From positions 3,596,001 to 3,660,000 of the forward strand of contig JBCAMK010000001.1 of the NCBI GenBank assembly GCA_038503065.1: 64,000 bases of DNA, written 5' to 3'. Source of the DNA: Paragyromitra xinjiangensis. Its lineage: Eukaryota > Ascomycota > Pezizomycetes > Pezizales > Discinaceae. Numbering within the stretch: the stretch's first letter is position 1; each line of letters opens with the position of its first letter. The translations under genes and the position numbers were made by a program. The notes under the pieces are model-generated. The model did not search any database and was not told the DNA's origin. It saw only the letters and a program-made list of their open reading frames with translations. Below are positions 49,563 through 62,251 of the stretch, piece after piece.

Positions 49563-50441
49563 TTCTTTGTGCATCTGCCTCCCCCATTTTATTCGTCTTT
49601 CCCCATTTTATTACCTCGTCATATCACGAGTATTATAATAGCTGTTCCAAGGATCATTGGCTGGACCGCCTTTTTTTCCCTTTGTTTTTCTTTTTGGTAT
49701 AAACGGCTTTGGGCGGGTGTGTTTTGATTTTTTTTGCGGGATGGGGTTTTTTTGGCTTTTGGACTTTATTTAATTCCGTTATCTGGAGAAGAGTTGGTTT
49801 ATTTTTGGTTGGCGGGTTTGGGTGTTTCTTTTGGGGTCTCTATTTTACGAAATTGGGTTTCCTTTTTAACCTTTGCCTTTGATTTCTTTGATTTCTCTAT
49901 TTTCGCGAAGGGCGTCTCTAGAGTAATACCATAGAGCAAGAGCAGCAATAGATGTGTGGATTATACCCTGTATCTTAATCATTTTTACTTAGAACTGTTG
50001 CGAAATTTACAGTTTCTCGGGAGTTTCCCTCGTTCCCGTATGCAATTTCTTTTTTCTCGTTTCGAGCTTCTTGAAACCTACTTTTCGTATCCCTCCGCTA
50101 TGGTACCTTTAGTTTAACACCCGCCGTTTAAGAAAAATAGTGCCATCTCGCCGTCAATAAAGACCGATACATTAGCAAATTATGTATCACAAAATTATCG
50201 TGTCGCTCTAACTTTTCGATATTTGGGTGTAGCTAGCGCCTTCAGTAGCGATCCTTTCGGAGATTTGGTTTCGGCAATAGGGTGTAGGTAGCTTTTCCGG
50301 ACCAGTATTCCCTTCACAACTTTGTTTATTCCAGAGAAACTCGTTCCACATGGCAATTACCTAGTTGAAGTTTCTCCCTTCATTCCCTGAGGTACTTTAC
50401 AATCCATAGGTAAAGCCTGTTTCTGCTCACGTGCACAGGTG

Positions 50442-50760
50442 CAGTCACTCCTGGCCACTCGGCGAAACTGGGCATTTGACAAAACTCGCTGCAAAAAAGC
50501 GAAAAACTACGAGCCCCGCCAGGAAACAGCGGGGCCTGAGCCTAGCTAGCAACAAATTTCATTTGTACAGCCGTGTAAGAAAAGTCTTGACACCCTAGTA
50601 GCTGTTTCTCTGGGTGTCAAGACTTTTCTTACGCGGCTGTACAATATTTCGGGCCGTCATGTAGTCAGAATTTTTGCAAAAATTCGAGGCAATTGTGAAA
50701 ATCTCCTAAGCGACGACCTCTGTTAAATGCCCAGTTTTGTCGAGTGGCCGGGAGTGACTG
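50442..50760. mobile_element. 319-bp inverted-repeat element with ~40-bp termini
   Basis: Left end CAGTCACTCCTGGCCACTCG (50442-50461) continuing to 50481; the reverse complement of the right end (50721-50760) matches at 36 of 40 positions and all four differences are transitions. Right flank TA, left flank TG. CAGT-type ends with TA targets are typical of pogo/Fot1-like elements, so this is probably a non-autonomous derivative. A 33-bp palindrome lies exactly at its centre. Confidence 0.8.
50563..50644. repeat. 33-bp-arm near-perfect hairpin at the centre of the 50.4-kb element
   Basis: Arms 50563-50595 and 50612-50644 pair at 32 of 33 positions around a 16-nt loop. Reading CAGCCG...CGGCTG as ends (50568-50639) gives TA on both sides, so it may be a second, nested miniature element. 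Transcribed, it would give a long stem resembling a small-RNA precursor. Confidence 0.85.
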
Positions 50761-51385
50761 TACCTCTGATTGTGGGGGGCTTACAGACAACTACCGTGAA
50801 AGAAGGAAAAAGCGAGGGACGACATTCAGCGTCGAAAAATAAATAATAGGAGCAGGGAGGCAATTACTTCTTTTTTTTCCCGCTCCTGACTCTGAGTACA
50901 CTTTCTTATTTCTCCGAATCACTGACGTCCTCGTACATAAGCCACAATACCACACGTCGGAAAAAAGAAAGAAAAGTCGCTCCTCCTGCCGCCCTGATGG
51001 TCACTGTAACCCAAGCTTCTAGATGCGTGACCAACTGGAGACCGTCGTCATCGTATCGTCTGCGGAGATTTTTCAATTGCGACACTCGCAACGATCTGTG
51101 GCACTGGTACACGGTAATCGGTTACCATGGATGGCGCGGCACGGGTGGGATTTGTGCGAGGTGATTTTTGAGTACCCCGCGATTGAAATACAGGCCGGTA
51201 TCCTGACCACAGGCTTGGGACAGCATAACTACGAGTAGAGACATAGATATTTATTCTTTTGTTATTTCTTTAGATTCCTTTTGGACGCCATTGCTTTTTA
51301 AGGCGTCAGAAGATCTCTGGTTGTTGAATTGGAAATGCAGGTGAGTATGCACACGCTCACGCGCAAGAAACGGTTTCGGTATGAT

Positions 51386-51478
51386 GTCTAAATTGAAATC
51401 ATTGGGGAAACAGTCGGCTGCTCCGGCAATCCAAGGACGCTAGTAAGCTGAAAACTTACGTTTGATATCAATTTAGAC
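51386..51478. repeat. 93-bp inverted repeat with 16-nt arms
   Basis: GTCTAAATTGAAATCA at 51386-51401 pairs with 51463-51478 at 15 of 16 positions. Small foldback or relic element; no clear target duplication. Confidence 0.6.
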
Positions 51479-52492
51479 CAAGGATTATACTATATTCCCC
51501 CGCCACCGCTACGCCGCAGCCGCTTGAATAATTTGTATGCGGAGTTGATATGCTTTCAAGTCTCTATGTAGTCAACCGCTTAACGGTCGGAAAACAAATC
51601 ATTACCCCACATGATGGGGCTTGTAACAAATCAAGGTATGGGGTTTTAAATTTATTTGAGAGTTTCTTGGCTATGATTGTTACACGAAGGTGTAGCCGTG
51701 ACTAAATGTACCTCGTTTGTGGATCAATGCCGCGGGTCCCGTTGTTCTTTCGCTGTGATTTCTTTTGTCTTGTACTGAGTGTCTAGGGAATTGATGTTCT
51801 TTTTTTGAGGGGGGAGGGGAGTTCTTGACCACATCGAGTGAACCACAGATGAAGGTCTGGTCTAGCTAGAGTATAGGTTTTGCTATGGGATTGTCTAAGG
51901 TGGTGGGACGAATTCGAAGCACTCTTGTAATACAGTACGTTGTAAATAACAAGTACAACAGATTAATCTAAAAGAACTCAACTGTGCTATCTTTTCCGAT
52001 TTTCTAACCAACTATTAGGATGCCAAGGGTGTGTTTGTTTTATCTAAGGTGTGTTGCACAGAACGAAACCAAACCTCACCTAGTCCCCTTTTTAAGACTT
52101 AATGACAACTGTTACCTTCCCGGTTTATTGTAATCGTAAGTCGCTTAGCAACGCCGTTAAGAGCGTATATGAATAATTAATAAAATCAATCAACACCGTT
52201 GAGAGCGCTTCACCAGAAAAGAGAGGTCATTTTCTCACTTATTCTGTGATGCTGTTTTTAAACTAACCATAACGGAAACAATGTTTGATATCTGTTAAAT
52301 TACGCAAAAAAGAAAATGTCCTCGATTTCAAGGGGTCTTCACAAAATGTCACTCGAGCTTACCATAGGCTAATGCACTAATACCCAAGCTTGAGTTCACT
52401 GTGCAAGTCAGAAATAGGATAGGGTTTGCGCCAAACTTGTTTGAAATTTGGTATCCCAGGGGTCCCGCCACCACTTGAAACTACTTACTACT

Positions 52493-52493
<1 letters not shown>

Positions 52494-52523
<30 letters not shown>
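52494..52523. repeat. (TAG)n microsatellite
   Basis: About ten TAG units. The 15-nt sequence CTACTTACTACTTAG occurs immediately before (52481-52495) and again at 52591-52605. Confidence 0.95.
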
Positions 52524-52524
<1 letters not shown>

Positions 52525-54201
52525 TACGTAGTTGTGGTAGTGATAGTAATTCATTTACGTATCCAACCCTTTGGGTTGTGGCGATAGTTACTACTTACTA
52601 CTTAGACGATTAGCACATGTATTGTGGGACTAGAAAGGCCGCTGGGTGTAGTCCACAAGGGATCATTCGAACCTATAATTTTGCGGTATTCAAATATTCT
52701 AGCTGATGTTAGGGTGAACTAGAGTATAACAGGAATCTCAGATCTTGCCCGCCAAACCGGCGGAGCATGTGGAGGCCCCCCGGAAGTCCGGAGTATAGTG
52801 GTGATCATTATAGTATGAGGAGCATGGTACCTTATAATAGAGTTATGTTTAAAGCAATACATAATGAGTGGGGGCCATAAATCTCGATTGATATGTACGA
52901 ACACTGTGGGTGGTTGTTGATACCTGCCATATATAACTAATTAATATTCTTGGTTATATAGTTTGTCTTTCATTGTTTAGTATAGCAAAACATGTCGCCA
53001 ACCTTGTCATGTTCATGAAACGTCACTCACTTACTCCAAAGTATCTTAATTTGATAGCGTCGCAAACCTGTGTTTTCTAGAGGCCTTCAGAGTTTCAAAT
53101 TTTAAGGTTGGAATTCAAAGATATTGATGGAGGTCATGAATAAATTAAGGGGCATTTGAAGCTGACGCTCTTGACGACTTGCAATGGGAAGAAAAAATTT
53201 GCTTTCATTTAAAAGGTCCTCACTTATTGAGGTTATGGCTGTTGGTCTCGTCCGAGAATAGGCAGGTGCGTAATTCAGTTAACCAGCCAATTGAAATTAG
53301 CAGTAAGTCTATTTTCTCTACCTTCCGACATACTATTCTCTCTAGTAAAATATATTAAAATTGAGAAGATGGTAGTTTCTTCCCCGGGGAACTGTGTTTT
53401 CATTATTATTAGGATCTGGGGATATATTATCTGGTGATACAAAACATTACATTAACTTAACGGAGATGTGGCCTTTCATGATCTAAAGGGCTAAAAATGT
53501 GATATAGGAAGGATGGTTCTAATACTGCTCAATAAATTACGGCGACCCCAGGCTTAATCTTCATAGTAGTAGTAGTGTGAAAGGTAGATAGCAATGCAAA
53601 TATAGCGATAAAAATTGATTTCAGAATACCTCCCAGCTCCACAAAAACAAAGACTAATAGGAAACCGTCTCTCTTCACTTTCCAAGTAAAATTCCTGTTC
53701 ACATTCCTGCTGGCGTATTTTGGTTGGCATAGGATTCTTCCCCAGACCACAAACACAAAATATCCTGAATCTTACAGTACCAAGGGAAGAAAAAAAGAGG
53801 ACCGGAAGCTTTCCGGGTGAATTCCGTTTCCACTAGCCCTCAGTAAATCTCTCGAAAGGAAACCCAGACAGGAATGACAAAATAAACAAAAACAACCGAC
53901 CATAGCCATATTACAATGATAATTCAAGGAATGTTTGCACAGTGTCATAGTCACGCTCATAACAAAAGGTAGAGACATTGCAGGAATCAAAAGTAGTGGT
54001 ACAAATATAAAAAGCAAGCAAAACGACTATCACACCGGACACCCTTTCCAAAAAAATACAGTAGGCACAAATGGAGACAAAGAATACAGTAATGAAAAAA
54101 GCAATCAACGGAATAAGGCATTGAATTACATGAGAAGCGAACATTAAAACCCGATATATAGCTGTGCAAGGAAGAAAAAAAACTATGCTATCAATACTTT
54201 T

Positions 54202-57200
54202 TTACCTCCCATTAATCTGCAAAGTGGGCATGAGACTTCTTTTGGTTTTGCGCTTCTCGGTCTTTTCGGTAGAGTTATTCACAGGCACTTCTTGTTGTCT
54301 AGGCCTAGGTTGTTCCTTCATGAGCGTTGGATCGAGCTTGGCAGGTGCTAGGAAGTAGAATATGTAATTAGTATTATCGATAAATAGACGCTTCGGGGAA
54401 ATACATACTTCTGTTGCTCGCAACTTTGTTGTCGGCCGAATATCTCGAGGTTGTTGACCCGCTACTAACTGTACGCCAAGTATGCTCGGATGTGTCTTGA
54501 AGATAGCTCGTCGCTGTAACCTGAGTGTGAGATACCAGACTCCTGCCGGCGGGAATGGGATGCAGAAACATACTGGACTTCGAGAAGAAACCAGACTTGC
54601 CACGGTTTTTCTTGGACAAGATTACCTCGTCGAATAATTTGATGGTAGGATCCGTAGGTTTTTTCGCCTCTCTGTCATGAATGAATTCACTAAATGCCTG
54701 GGTCTGCTCGAGCATCTGAATGAAAAGAGAGTTCTCCTGCGGCATACTTTTAAGGAAGCCCTCCATGTTAAATCTATAGATGTTTCCTGCCTTCTTTCCG
54801 TCACCGGTGGCTGGCAGGAGGAATTTCCGGTACGTATAGAAAAGGCTAGCAAAGCATCTCACAAACGCTGCACGGATTTGATCGGGGTGGAACGCAACGG
54901 GACATGGTAAACCAATCTGGGAGGAGCAGCGGGCATGTGCAGCAACACGGCAGTCTGATTTTATCAACACAAAATCCCAAAGCATACTCTAGAATGGAGA
55001 AACCTACTTGCGCAACAATAAATACCCTCATCGGACCTCTCGTCGCAGATTGAGCAGATGGACTCCGTATTGTGGGTTTTCCATTGTAGGCAATGGCCCT
55101 CAACCCACTTGGTAGTATCCGTATTCCTTACAGGCTGTACCAGCATATTCGGCATGACTGTTGATGCCGCAATAGTCGATGGGGCAAACACAGAAGGTGG
55201 GTATGCATTAAATACTGATTGATTGTCAGCACCCAAAGAGCTAGTTGACGGCGACGGTGAGTGATGCGCAAAGGGCAAGCTGGGTCTGCGTAGGGTTGGC
55301 GTACGCTCAAACCCAAACGAAGAGCTTCTACGAGAGGCAGCATCGAAATTCCCTGACCTCTTCCCGCGGAGGGTCGCAGTTAATGTGAACCCGGTTTCAT
55401 TTCTGGAAAGGCTATTTCCTGTTGGCGGTGGGTAGTTTTGAGATTTTGGTGAATGAGGTGACGGCGGCGATTGTCCCCTGACGGTACCACTCGTTCCTGG
55501 TCTATCATACCTGGTTTCTCCCTTTGATTGCAAAAACGAATTGAATACCAAGGGCCTTGGAGCAAAATCAGAGACTCCGGCATCGCCAAAAGATGCCGAA
55601 TTCAAGTTAACTAGCTTCGCAAGAGTGCTTGGCAGCGGTGTTGGAGTGAAGATCCCAGCATTTTCAGACATGAAGGAGTTGTGAGGGAAAGTTTCAATAG
55701 CATACTGGGGAGGGCCAACCGGTACACCATAACGATTGTGATGAGGAGCTGCGAGTTGTAACAACGAAAGCAGCTTCCTCCTTTGCTGTCTTGGAAGGAG
55801 GATTGGTGGCGTAGATGAGATGATTACATCAGAATCGAGATCAACGCAAACAAAATCCTCTTCGGGGAGCTCAAGCTTCTCATAACGGCGTTCGATACCC
55901 ACAATGTATGGACATGGTGCCTCAAGTGCAGACAGCAAACGTGCTGGAAGAACAGGAATAAAAATTCCAAGCCATTGCAAAGGATACATTAAGCTTATTA
56001 AAGCACGTGTTGCAATATGTAGCATCGCAGTGTGGGAAGACAAAAGTATGATACGGGATTCGGCGAGTGCAAACTGCCGAATTTTAGTTGATTTTTCCCA
56101 AAATTCGCAATGGACAGCTCACCTCAAACATTGTGACAATATTAGGAAGGGACAGTGCCCTGAATAGAGCATAAAGATCAGTCTGATCAAAGTTAGAAAA
56201 GATCTTAGTATTCGGTACGATGATACATACGGTTCGGCTTCCAGGTAATTCATTTCCAGCTTCTTTGCGTGCATACATCCTTAGCTCACGGATTGCCAAC
56301 TCAATTTGTGTCCTCGACCCGTTGGGTGCAGGCGCCTCTGAACAAAGATTCACGACATATCTGGGCCTTGTTAGTTACGTATTCGATAATTGAATTACAA
56401 GGTAGCACATACCTCTCTAAAGGTTGCCACATCCCAATCTTTGGCGAAGATAGAGGAACTCTAAGAATCGATCCATTGAGCATAGGCACAACAATTGCCT
56501 TTAACCATTCTTTCCAAAAGTTTACCATGCAAGAATCTTTGCCTAATATGCCATACGCCCTAGGAATCCACAATCCAGTTTCACCATCAGTTAGTCCTTC
56601 GATTTTTGATGCTGCACCGTGGCGTACGGGACGCAAAAGATCTGCCATGAGCCCAATCTTCTCCTCAGTTGCGAGGATTTCCTCATCTAGTTCTTCCCTT
56701 TTTTCAGGGTTAGATACCACAGAGGGTAGTTTTGCAAGAAGTTTCGACAATTTGGTGCGCTCAGCAGCCAGCCTACGCTTTACGTCAATAATGACTACAG
56801 TAATCTTAGGTAATTAGTGATTAAAGATGTACCTTTCACCCAGACTCGTAGCAAGCTCCCTTTCTTCATCTGTCATATTATCTCTTCTCCATTCCTCACA
56901 CCTCCTCTCAAGATCTTCTGCGGCCTTCGGATTAAGAGGAATCCAAATGATGATACAAATTCCGTGAAGACGAGCGTTATCACCACCAGTCATCGTCTAA
57001 ATCTTAAGTAAGTATATGTCATGATAAAGTTTGGGGATAATAAACTTACAAATCCATGCCATGTAGATCTAGGTCTCTCATCACATGAGACAATGTTCAC
57101 ATCGTTGGGGAACGCAAACATTGGAACATAATCAGGAAATGGTCCACGACGTTTAGCTTCCTCTGTCAGATGTTTAGGTGGATATCTATCTAAAAGTACG

Positions 57201-58031
57201 GGCTCGAATTTGCGTTTCAGCGGGTGCATGTTAGGGGAGGAATTGAGAGGCTGTGGCGTTGGGATGACTGAGTTGTAATTAGACATTCGCCTTGCAGTGC
57301 GTATAGATGCTGTAGCTAGTATAGAATTCATTGTTAGCAAACCAATGCACATGCTATTTTTTCATGGCTTAGACTAGCAAGATTTGGTCCTTACAAGCTC
57401 TATTGACAGATGGAGCTCTCCGCATAGACGTCAAGTCCCTCAAAGAAATTCTCCTCCTCAGCGAGGGTGCTTTCTGTAAGACCAGATCTTCGCTTACAAC
57501 TCTCTGTGCACGGGGGTGCATGACAGGCTTATAGGGCATGATAGTACCCGCACTGAATGAGAGATCATCCAAAAAGCTGTCCCGCTCAGCAGCAAACTTC
57601 AAGAGAGCATTGTCGAAGTCATCGTCGTTCATGCCCTTGAACCTCCTCACTTTTCCTTCCGGGTTGCCCACATTATTGTTGTTTGTGATAGTAGAACTGC
57701 TCGAGTTGGATGAATTACGAATAAGATTGTTGGGAGCAGCAGCCCGTGAAGTAATGTCCCCATCATTATTTTCAACATTTGGAACCAGTGGGTCATAGGA
57801 CACATTGCTATCCGGCGAAGGCATCCCATTCGAAAAGGTACCATTTCTCGGCGACAGAAGGTTTTCCTGCACCTCCTCTTCAGCCTCGATAGCCTCCAAC
57901 AACTGCTCGGTAAAGCTCCTCCTAGCCGGCTTTGAGTCCTGGGCCAAATGCTCGCCATACGAGATAGAATCAATTCCGGCTATCCAGAAGTAATCGGCCA
58001 GGGGGGGGTCGAGTCCAGGAGGATTGTTCAT
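54202..58031 (-). CDS. DENN-domain Rab guanine-nucleotide exchange factor with C1-like zinc motif
   Basis: Nine exons: 58031-57395, 57309-57050, 56996-56833, 56772-56413, 56360-56231, 56182-56123, 56073-55008, 54954-54409 and 54347-54202; introns 48-85 nt; 1122 residues, phases consistent at every joint. uDENN opening PPLADYFWIAGIDSISYG, then KRRGPFPDYVPMFAFPNDVN; cDENN with LWIPRAYGILGKDSCMVNFW, LERYVVNLCSEAP and FEFALAESRIILLSSHTAML, YPLQWLGIFIPVLPARLLSA; dDENN helices follow after a long Ser/Pro insert. Residues about 877-900 hold CSICDE...YCCANCRVAAHARC, a Cys/His cluster like a C1 zinc finger, followed by IRAAFVRCFASLFYTYRKFL. The tail is Lys-rich. DENN proteins activate Rabs in membrane traffic; the Rab target is unknown. 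Intron 1 has two in-phase acceptors 6 nt apart. Confidence 0.92.
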
Positions 58032-61000
58032 GGCGTCTAGATTTATTTTCCGAGGGTTTGTTTATTTTAGAGTGGGATTATGTGAGTGGTGCGTATGGTG
58101 AATGGCTGTTCGAGGTTTGAGATGACTGGAGCGTGGGGAAGGGGCGACAAACAGGGTTTAAGGAAAGAAAAAGAAGGAAAAGAAAAAAAGGGGGAGATTA
58201 AAACAAAGAGGATTCGTTCATGACATTCGAGAGTTTCCGAAGTAGGGAGAGTGAGCGGAAACGAGATGGGGATAGGTAGTAGCAGTAGCAGAAACAACCA
58301 CTGCAGTAGTGGTGAGGTTTGTGGTGGTGAATGTCGTTACTTGTTGGGCGTTGTCGAGGTAAAGGGGCAATTTCTGGGTAAGGCTCAAACAACCGCTGTA
58401 GGACTCACGCTACTTAATCAGGAACAAGATACTAAAAGCACCGAATCTCTTCTATGGCTTCCTCTTGCTGGGAAAGCCACACACGAGAAGAAAAAAGTAA
58501 AGGAAAGGAAATGAAGAAAAACACCGGAAAGGAAGAAAATCAACAAGACGAACCTCGAAGCAAGACGAAGAAGATGAAAAAAGAAGGAAAAGACAAGACA
58601 CCTAGAAAGTGCAAAACCCGAAACGAGAAAAGCACTGAAATACAGAAGTCCTTTGCTGCAGACTCTGCACAGACTGGGAGTCGGACCAGGGATAGACACA
58701 CAGACGCACATAAACAGGGGCACCGGCAAACACTGTACCTTACCACATCGACTTGGGCTACTCTCCAGCTTTTTAGCACTTTTTTCATCCTTCAAAACAC
58801 AACGATAGGCTCGACTGGCGACTTGCATTTCCCATGCAGATAGTTGGGGCAACTGGGGAAGGTCCCCCGTGTCTCTCGTTGCTGTTCTAGGCGAGCGTCT
58901 GCTCCTAGATTACCTGTTCCGGTCTCCATCAGCACCTAACGTCGACCGCGAGATGGGAAATCTGCTGTGTGCGCTCTGTGGAGGGGTGCCAGAAAACGTG
59001 CAGGGGCAGCGACGATCTCTCCTCCCCCAGAAGCTGGTTGAAAATAACAGGGATTAACCTGGCGCTGGTTGAGATGATACGGTACCAGGGTCGGGTATGA
59101 AAATGGTACAAGTCTCACGTAATTTGTATCGCGATCCCATAGAGCGGATAATCCCGCTATCCCATCTTCATACCCCAACCCCTCCACCACAAAACAAAGC
59201 GTCCCTTTTCTCAGCCTCCGACACCGGTTGATCCACTGTGTCGCCCAACTTAGTCGTTCCGCCTTAGCACCTCTCAACGTAAGCGAGTGCCTGTTCAATA
59301 TATATTGGAAGAGCCTTGGAGTCGGCGAATTCCCTGTCTTCTGGGGTAGCCGGTGCTTGTCATGTAATATCGTATCATCTACTCTGCGCGATTAAGAATA
59401 TCGAAACTGGACACTGAATAGATGCTCATACATATCTGCGCCAATCAATTGCCTGCTGCGCAGAAGATATTGGTGTGGAGACACATTCAATAAGGTTTAT
59501 ATGGGTTTGCGGGTGTATCACGGTAAAGGTCCTCGCTAGAGACCCGCAGGTGCATAGTCACAAAGATGCAGTTTATATCACTTTACAGTACAAGGCAGTA
59601 TCAGAACATGTAAAAAAAGATGAATCACGTATCATAAGATTCGGCTGCGGCCAGCTGGGACCAATAGAACACTACTCAGTGAAGGAACAGCACTAAGTGA
59701 ATTTGAATCATTCTGCTGGCCTGATATATCCCCGCTACGAGTGAGGTTTGAGCAAATGCGCGTGCGGCACCGCAACTACATGAATATAATTTATCAGTCG
59801 CATCCCTAGGCAGATGTGATCGTAGCAAGGGACAACAATCCGCTGTTGTAGTGGGAAGCTAAGACAGGGTAATCGATGTGGCAGGGTAACAAGACCAATG
59901 ATTTCATCCATTTTAGCTCTAATATACTAACACAGCAGCAAGGGCTCTTGTACCCATGGCTTTACAGTGATTACTAAATTGATATAAGAGTTTGTTGTAG
60001 GCGAAGAAGCTGCGCATACAGGCCCTAGTCCTTGAAAAAAGTAAAAAAAATCCAAGCAAAAAGTAAACCTTGTGTTAAAGAAGTCGTCCCGATAACGACT
60101 GGTGTGCAGGCTTAGCACAACTTTCCGGGTTAGGGTTGGTAAGTAACCACCACCATTAATAACCTATATCATATCTTCCTTACTCATTCACCAGTCGACA
60201 ATTTATTCGTACCTCCTCTTTCAAGCTAACACAAGGAGCTTCCCAATCCATCTCGGACTTCAGCTTTCCAGGAAATTGATGACCTGCCTGCCATTATCCT
60301 TTTCCAGTGTTGCTGGAAGTTACACGTCCCGATTTCTGAGTGTAATTCCAGTAGTTCAGCCACCATTGATCGAGAAAGGCTCCGCATGCGTTCAATGGTA
60401 GGCTCGTTCCCATCCCTAGGACCAGCCGGTCGTGTGCTGCTCCGCTACCTCCGCTGAATTCACGAAGGTTCCTGCTAATAATTGCCGTAGTCAAGCTCAA
60501 ATATTCATATGGTAAACTTGTGAAGTTATCCCTGTCTCCAGCCATCCTGGGCCGTCCGACTTTCCTCCCTCCACTGTCCATCGTTCCCGATGGCTAGGTG
60601 ACCCCGTAAATCATATAGTTAAATGAACTGATTCGACACGAAGTATAGCTGCTTGATCATGTAAGACAACGGGTTGATTGTGGTTAGTGCGAGAAAATAC
60701 GAGAACACCTGAGGCCAATAGCTCTATTTCATCTCGGGGCCTTTGAGCTGCAGCGGGCATCTATACCAGAAGGACGCGTAACCATTCGCTTAAGTCGTCG
60801 TATCCCGAGAAAAAGGTAATGATTAGCGCATATGATACTTGTACAGTTGATTATTAAAGCTGATGGGATATCTATGTCATCAGAAGTACCATGCTCTTGA
60901 GTTCCTATCTTCCAAGTTTATTTTCTCCCAACCAAAGAAACTTGTTTTTAGATACACCTATTTTTATTGCTTGCTGCGAGCGGCCTGTGCTTTTGCGACA

Positions 61001-62251
61001 CGGTTTCTCTCACGCGCTTTACGGTACTAGTACAGTCCGAGTAGGTGTGCAGTCACTTTAGTAGAAATTACCTTTATCGCCCAGGAAACAAATTCGCTGT
61101 CGCTCCAAGCGAACCTTTATCTTAGAATTCGGTAGTTTTGATAACCGTCTTAGGGCGTTTATAGCGGAAATTTTTCTGAAACAACAAATATATCTATAGT
61201 ATCGGGGATCAATACCAGTATTATTGGGGGCGAGGTTAATTGAGGTGAAGGGTTGCTAGGGTTGGCATACCACCTGCGTTACGATCTAGGCTGTAGCAGG
61301 CGGGGTGAAGGACACAGCTGTGATCCTCCATGATTGTAGTACACCTCCAACAAAAGGCTGATCCTCGAGGTACAATAATGTGTGTTCTCCGACGGTGCCG
61401 AGTAGTGCGATAAGTACACCCTGGATACCTATTTGGTTCAACATCGTGATGTATGCACGCGTATGGTACATGTAGGTATCCGATATCACAATACCAATTG
61501 AGCACGTGCGCATCCGCTGATCAGTACCTCACGTTTCTAGTCTCTGAAAAGGCTTTCCAGGGAATATCACGGGCTGGAGTTCGATCTGGCCGGCGGCCGT
61601 TAGCCAGTGGTAAAATGGGGCTGATTGGTGTAGGTGCCACAGCGTTTGGTATCTAAAGACCTTTGGATGAACCGCTGCAGCTGATCTTGGTTACAGGGGT
61701 CTAGGCAAGCCACAACGCTTGAGCGGAGCGTTGCGACGTTCCTTCTCCTGAGTTTTGGCGTACCATCCCAATTAGGAGCCGCTATTTTTAGCAGAAACGT
61801 TAATGCGTTCCTGAATTAAAGTACGGTGAGGGGTACTTTTGTGGAGGGGTGGGTACACTGGGGTAGGCGAAAGTTTCTTTAGAAGAATTTGATTGTAGGG
61901 TCTCCTCCACATTTGGTTATCGGTAGTTGGCGCCGAAATCTTTTCCAAGAATACGCTTTCGCTTCGATAACTGTTGAAGATTGTCATCAGCTCGACGCCG
62001 CGGCTATCGGCCTATCACTGCCTGTTGTCTGTAAATAGTACATACCATAGTCGCCAAGTATTCCGTCGACGGACATATCAGAAAGCCCCTGAATGTACTT
62101 TTCACGGTCTTCAAGCGCGAATTGTGATTAATTAATCCGGATTTCATGTGTCATTATCATCCCATCATCTTTATTATTTATGGCCTTCGTAAACGCCATC
62201 AACTCGTGCTCCATACTCCATACTAAACGCGGTTGGATATGATAAACTGAT
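58032..62251. other. 4.2-kb gene-poor block
   Basis: Left end is the DENN promoter (purine/pyrimidine-rich). No supported gene; a 95-residue frame at 60294-60581 is listed as a weak candidate. One TACATGTA at 61467. A patch at 61580-61640 imitates tRNA boxes but in the wrong order. No clear transposon ends seen. Confidence 0.55.
60294..60581 (-). CDS. Weak candidate ORF, 95 residues
   Basis: ATG at 60579-60581, TAA at 60294. It contains REFSGGSGAAHDRLVLGMG and LPLNACGAFLDQWWLNYW, which look more protein-like than neighbouring random frames (ordered hydrophobic runs, Trp pair). I recognise no family, see no conserved flanking exon, and it could be a gene fragment or chance. Confidence 0.2.
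   Translation of the reverse strand: MDSGGRKVGRPRMAGDRDNFTSLPYEYLSLTTAIISRNLREFSGGSGAAHDRLVLGMGTSLPLNACGAFLDQWWLNYWNYTQKSGRVTSSNTGKG

Larger units (their letters stand above)
49563..54201. other. 4.6-kb gene-poor block
   Basis: Left end is the T-rich Sok1 3' flank. It contains a 319-bp inverted-repeat element with a central palindrome (50442-50760), a 93-bp hairpin (51386-51478) and a TAG microsatellite bracketed by 15-nt direct repeats (52481-52605). No coding frame with domain character. The right end is the DENN gene 3' flank. Confidence 0.6.

Noticed and set aside
56775..56780. Acceptor CTGTAG at about 56799 for DENN intron 3
   Set aside because: It leaves the next exon out of frame with an immediate stop; the downstream CGTAG at 56773 restores LGERLAAERTKLSKLL.
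61570..61645. GAGTTCGATCTGG and TTAGCCAGTGGTAAAATGG, reminiscent of tRNA B and A boxes
   Set aside because: They occur in the wrong order (B before A) and no cloverleaf forms.
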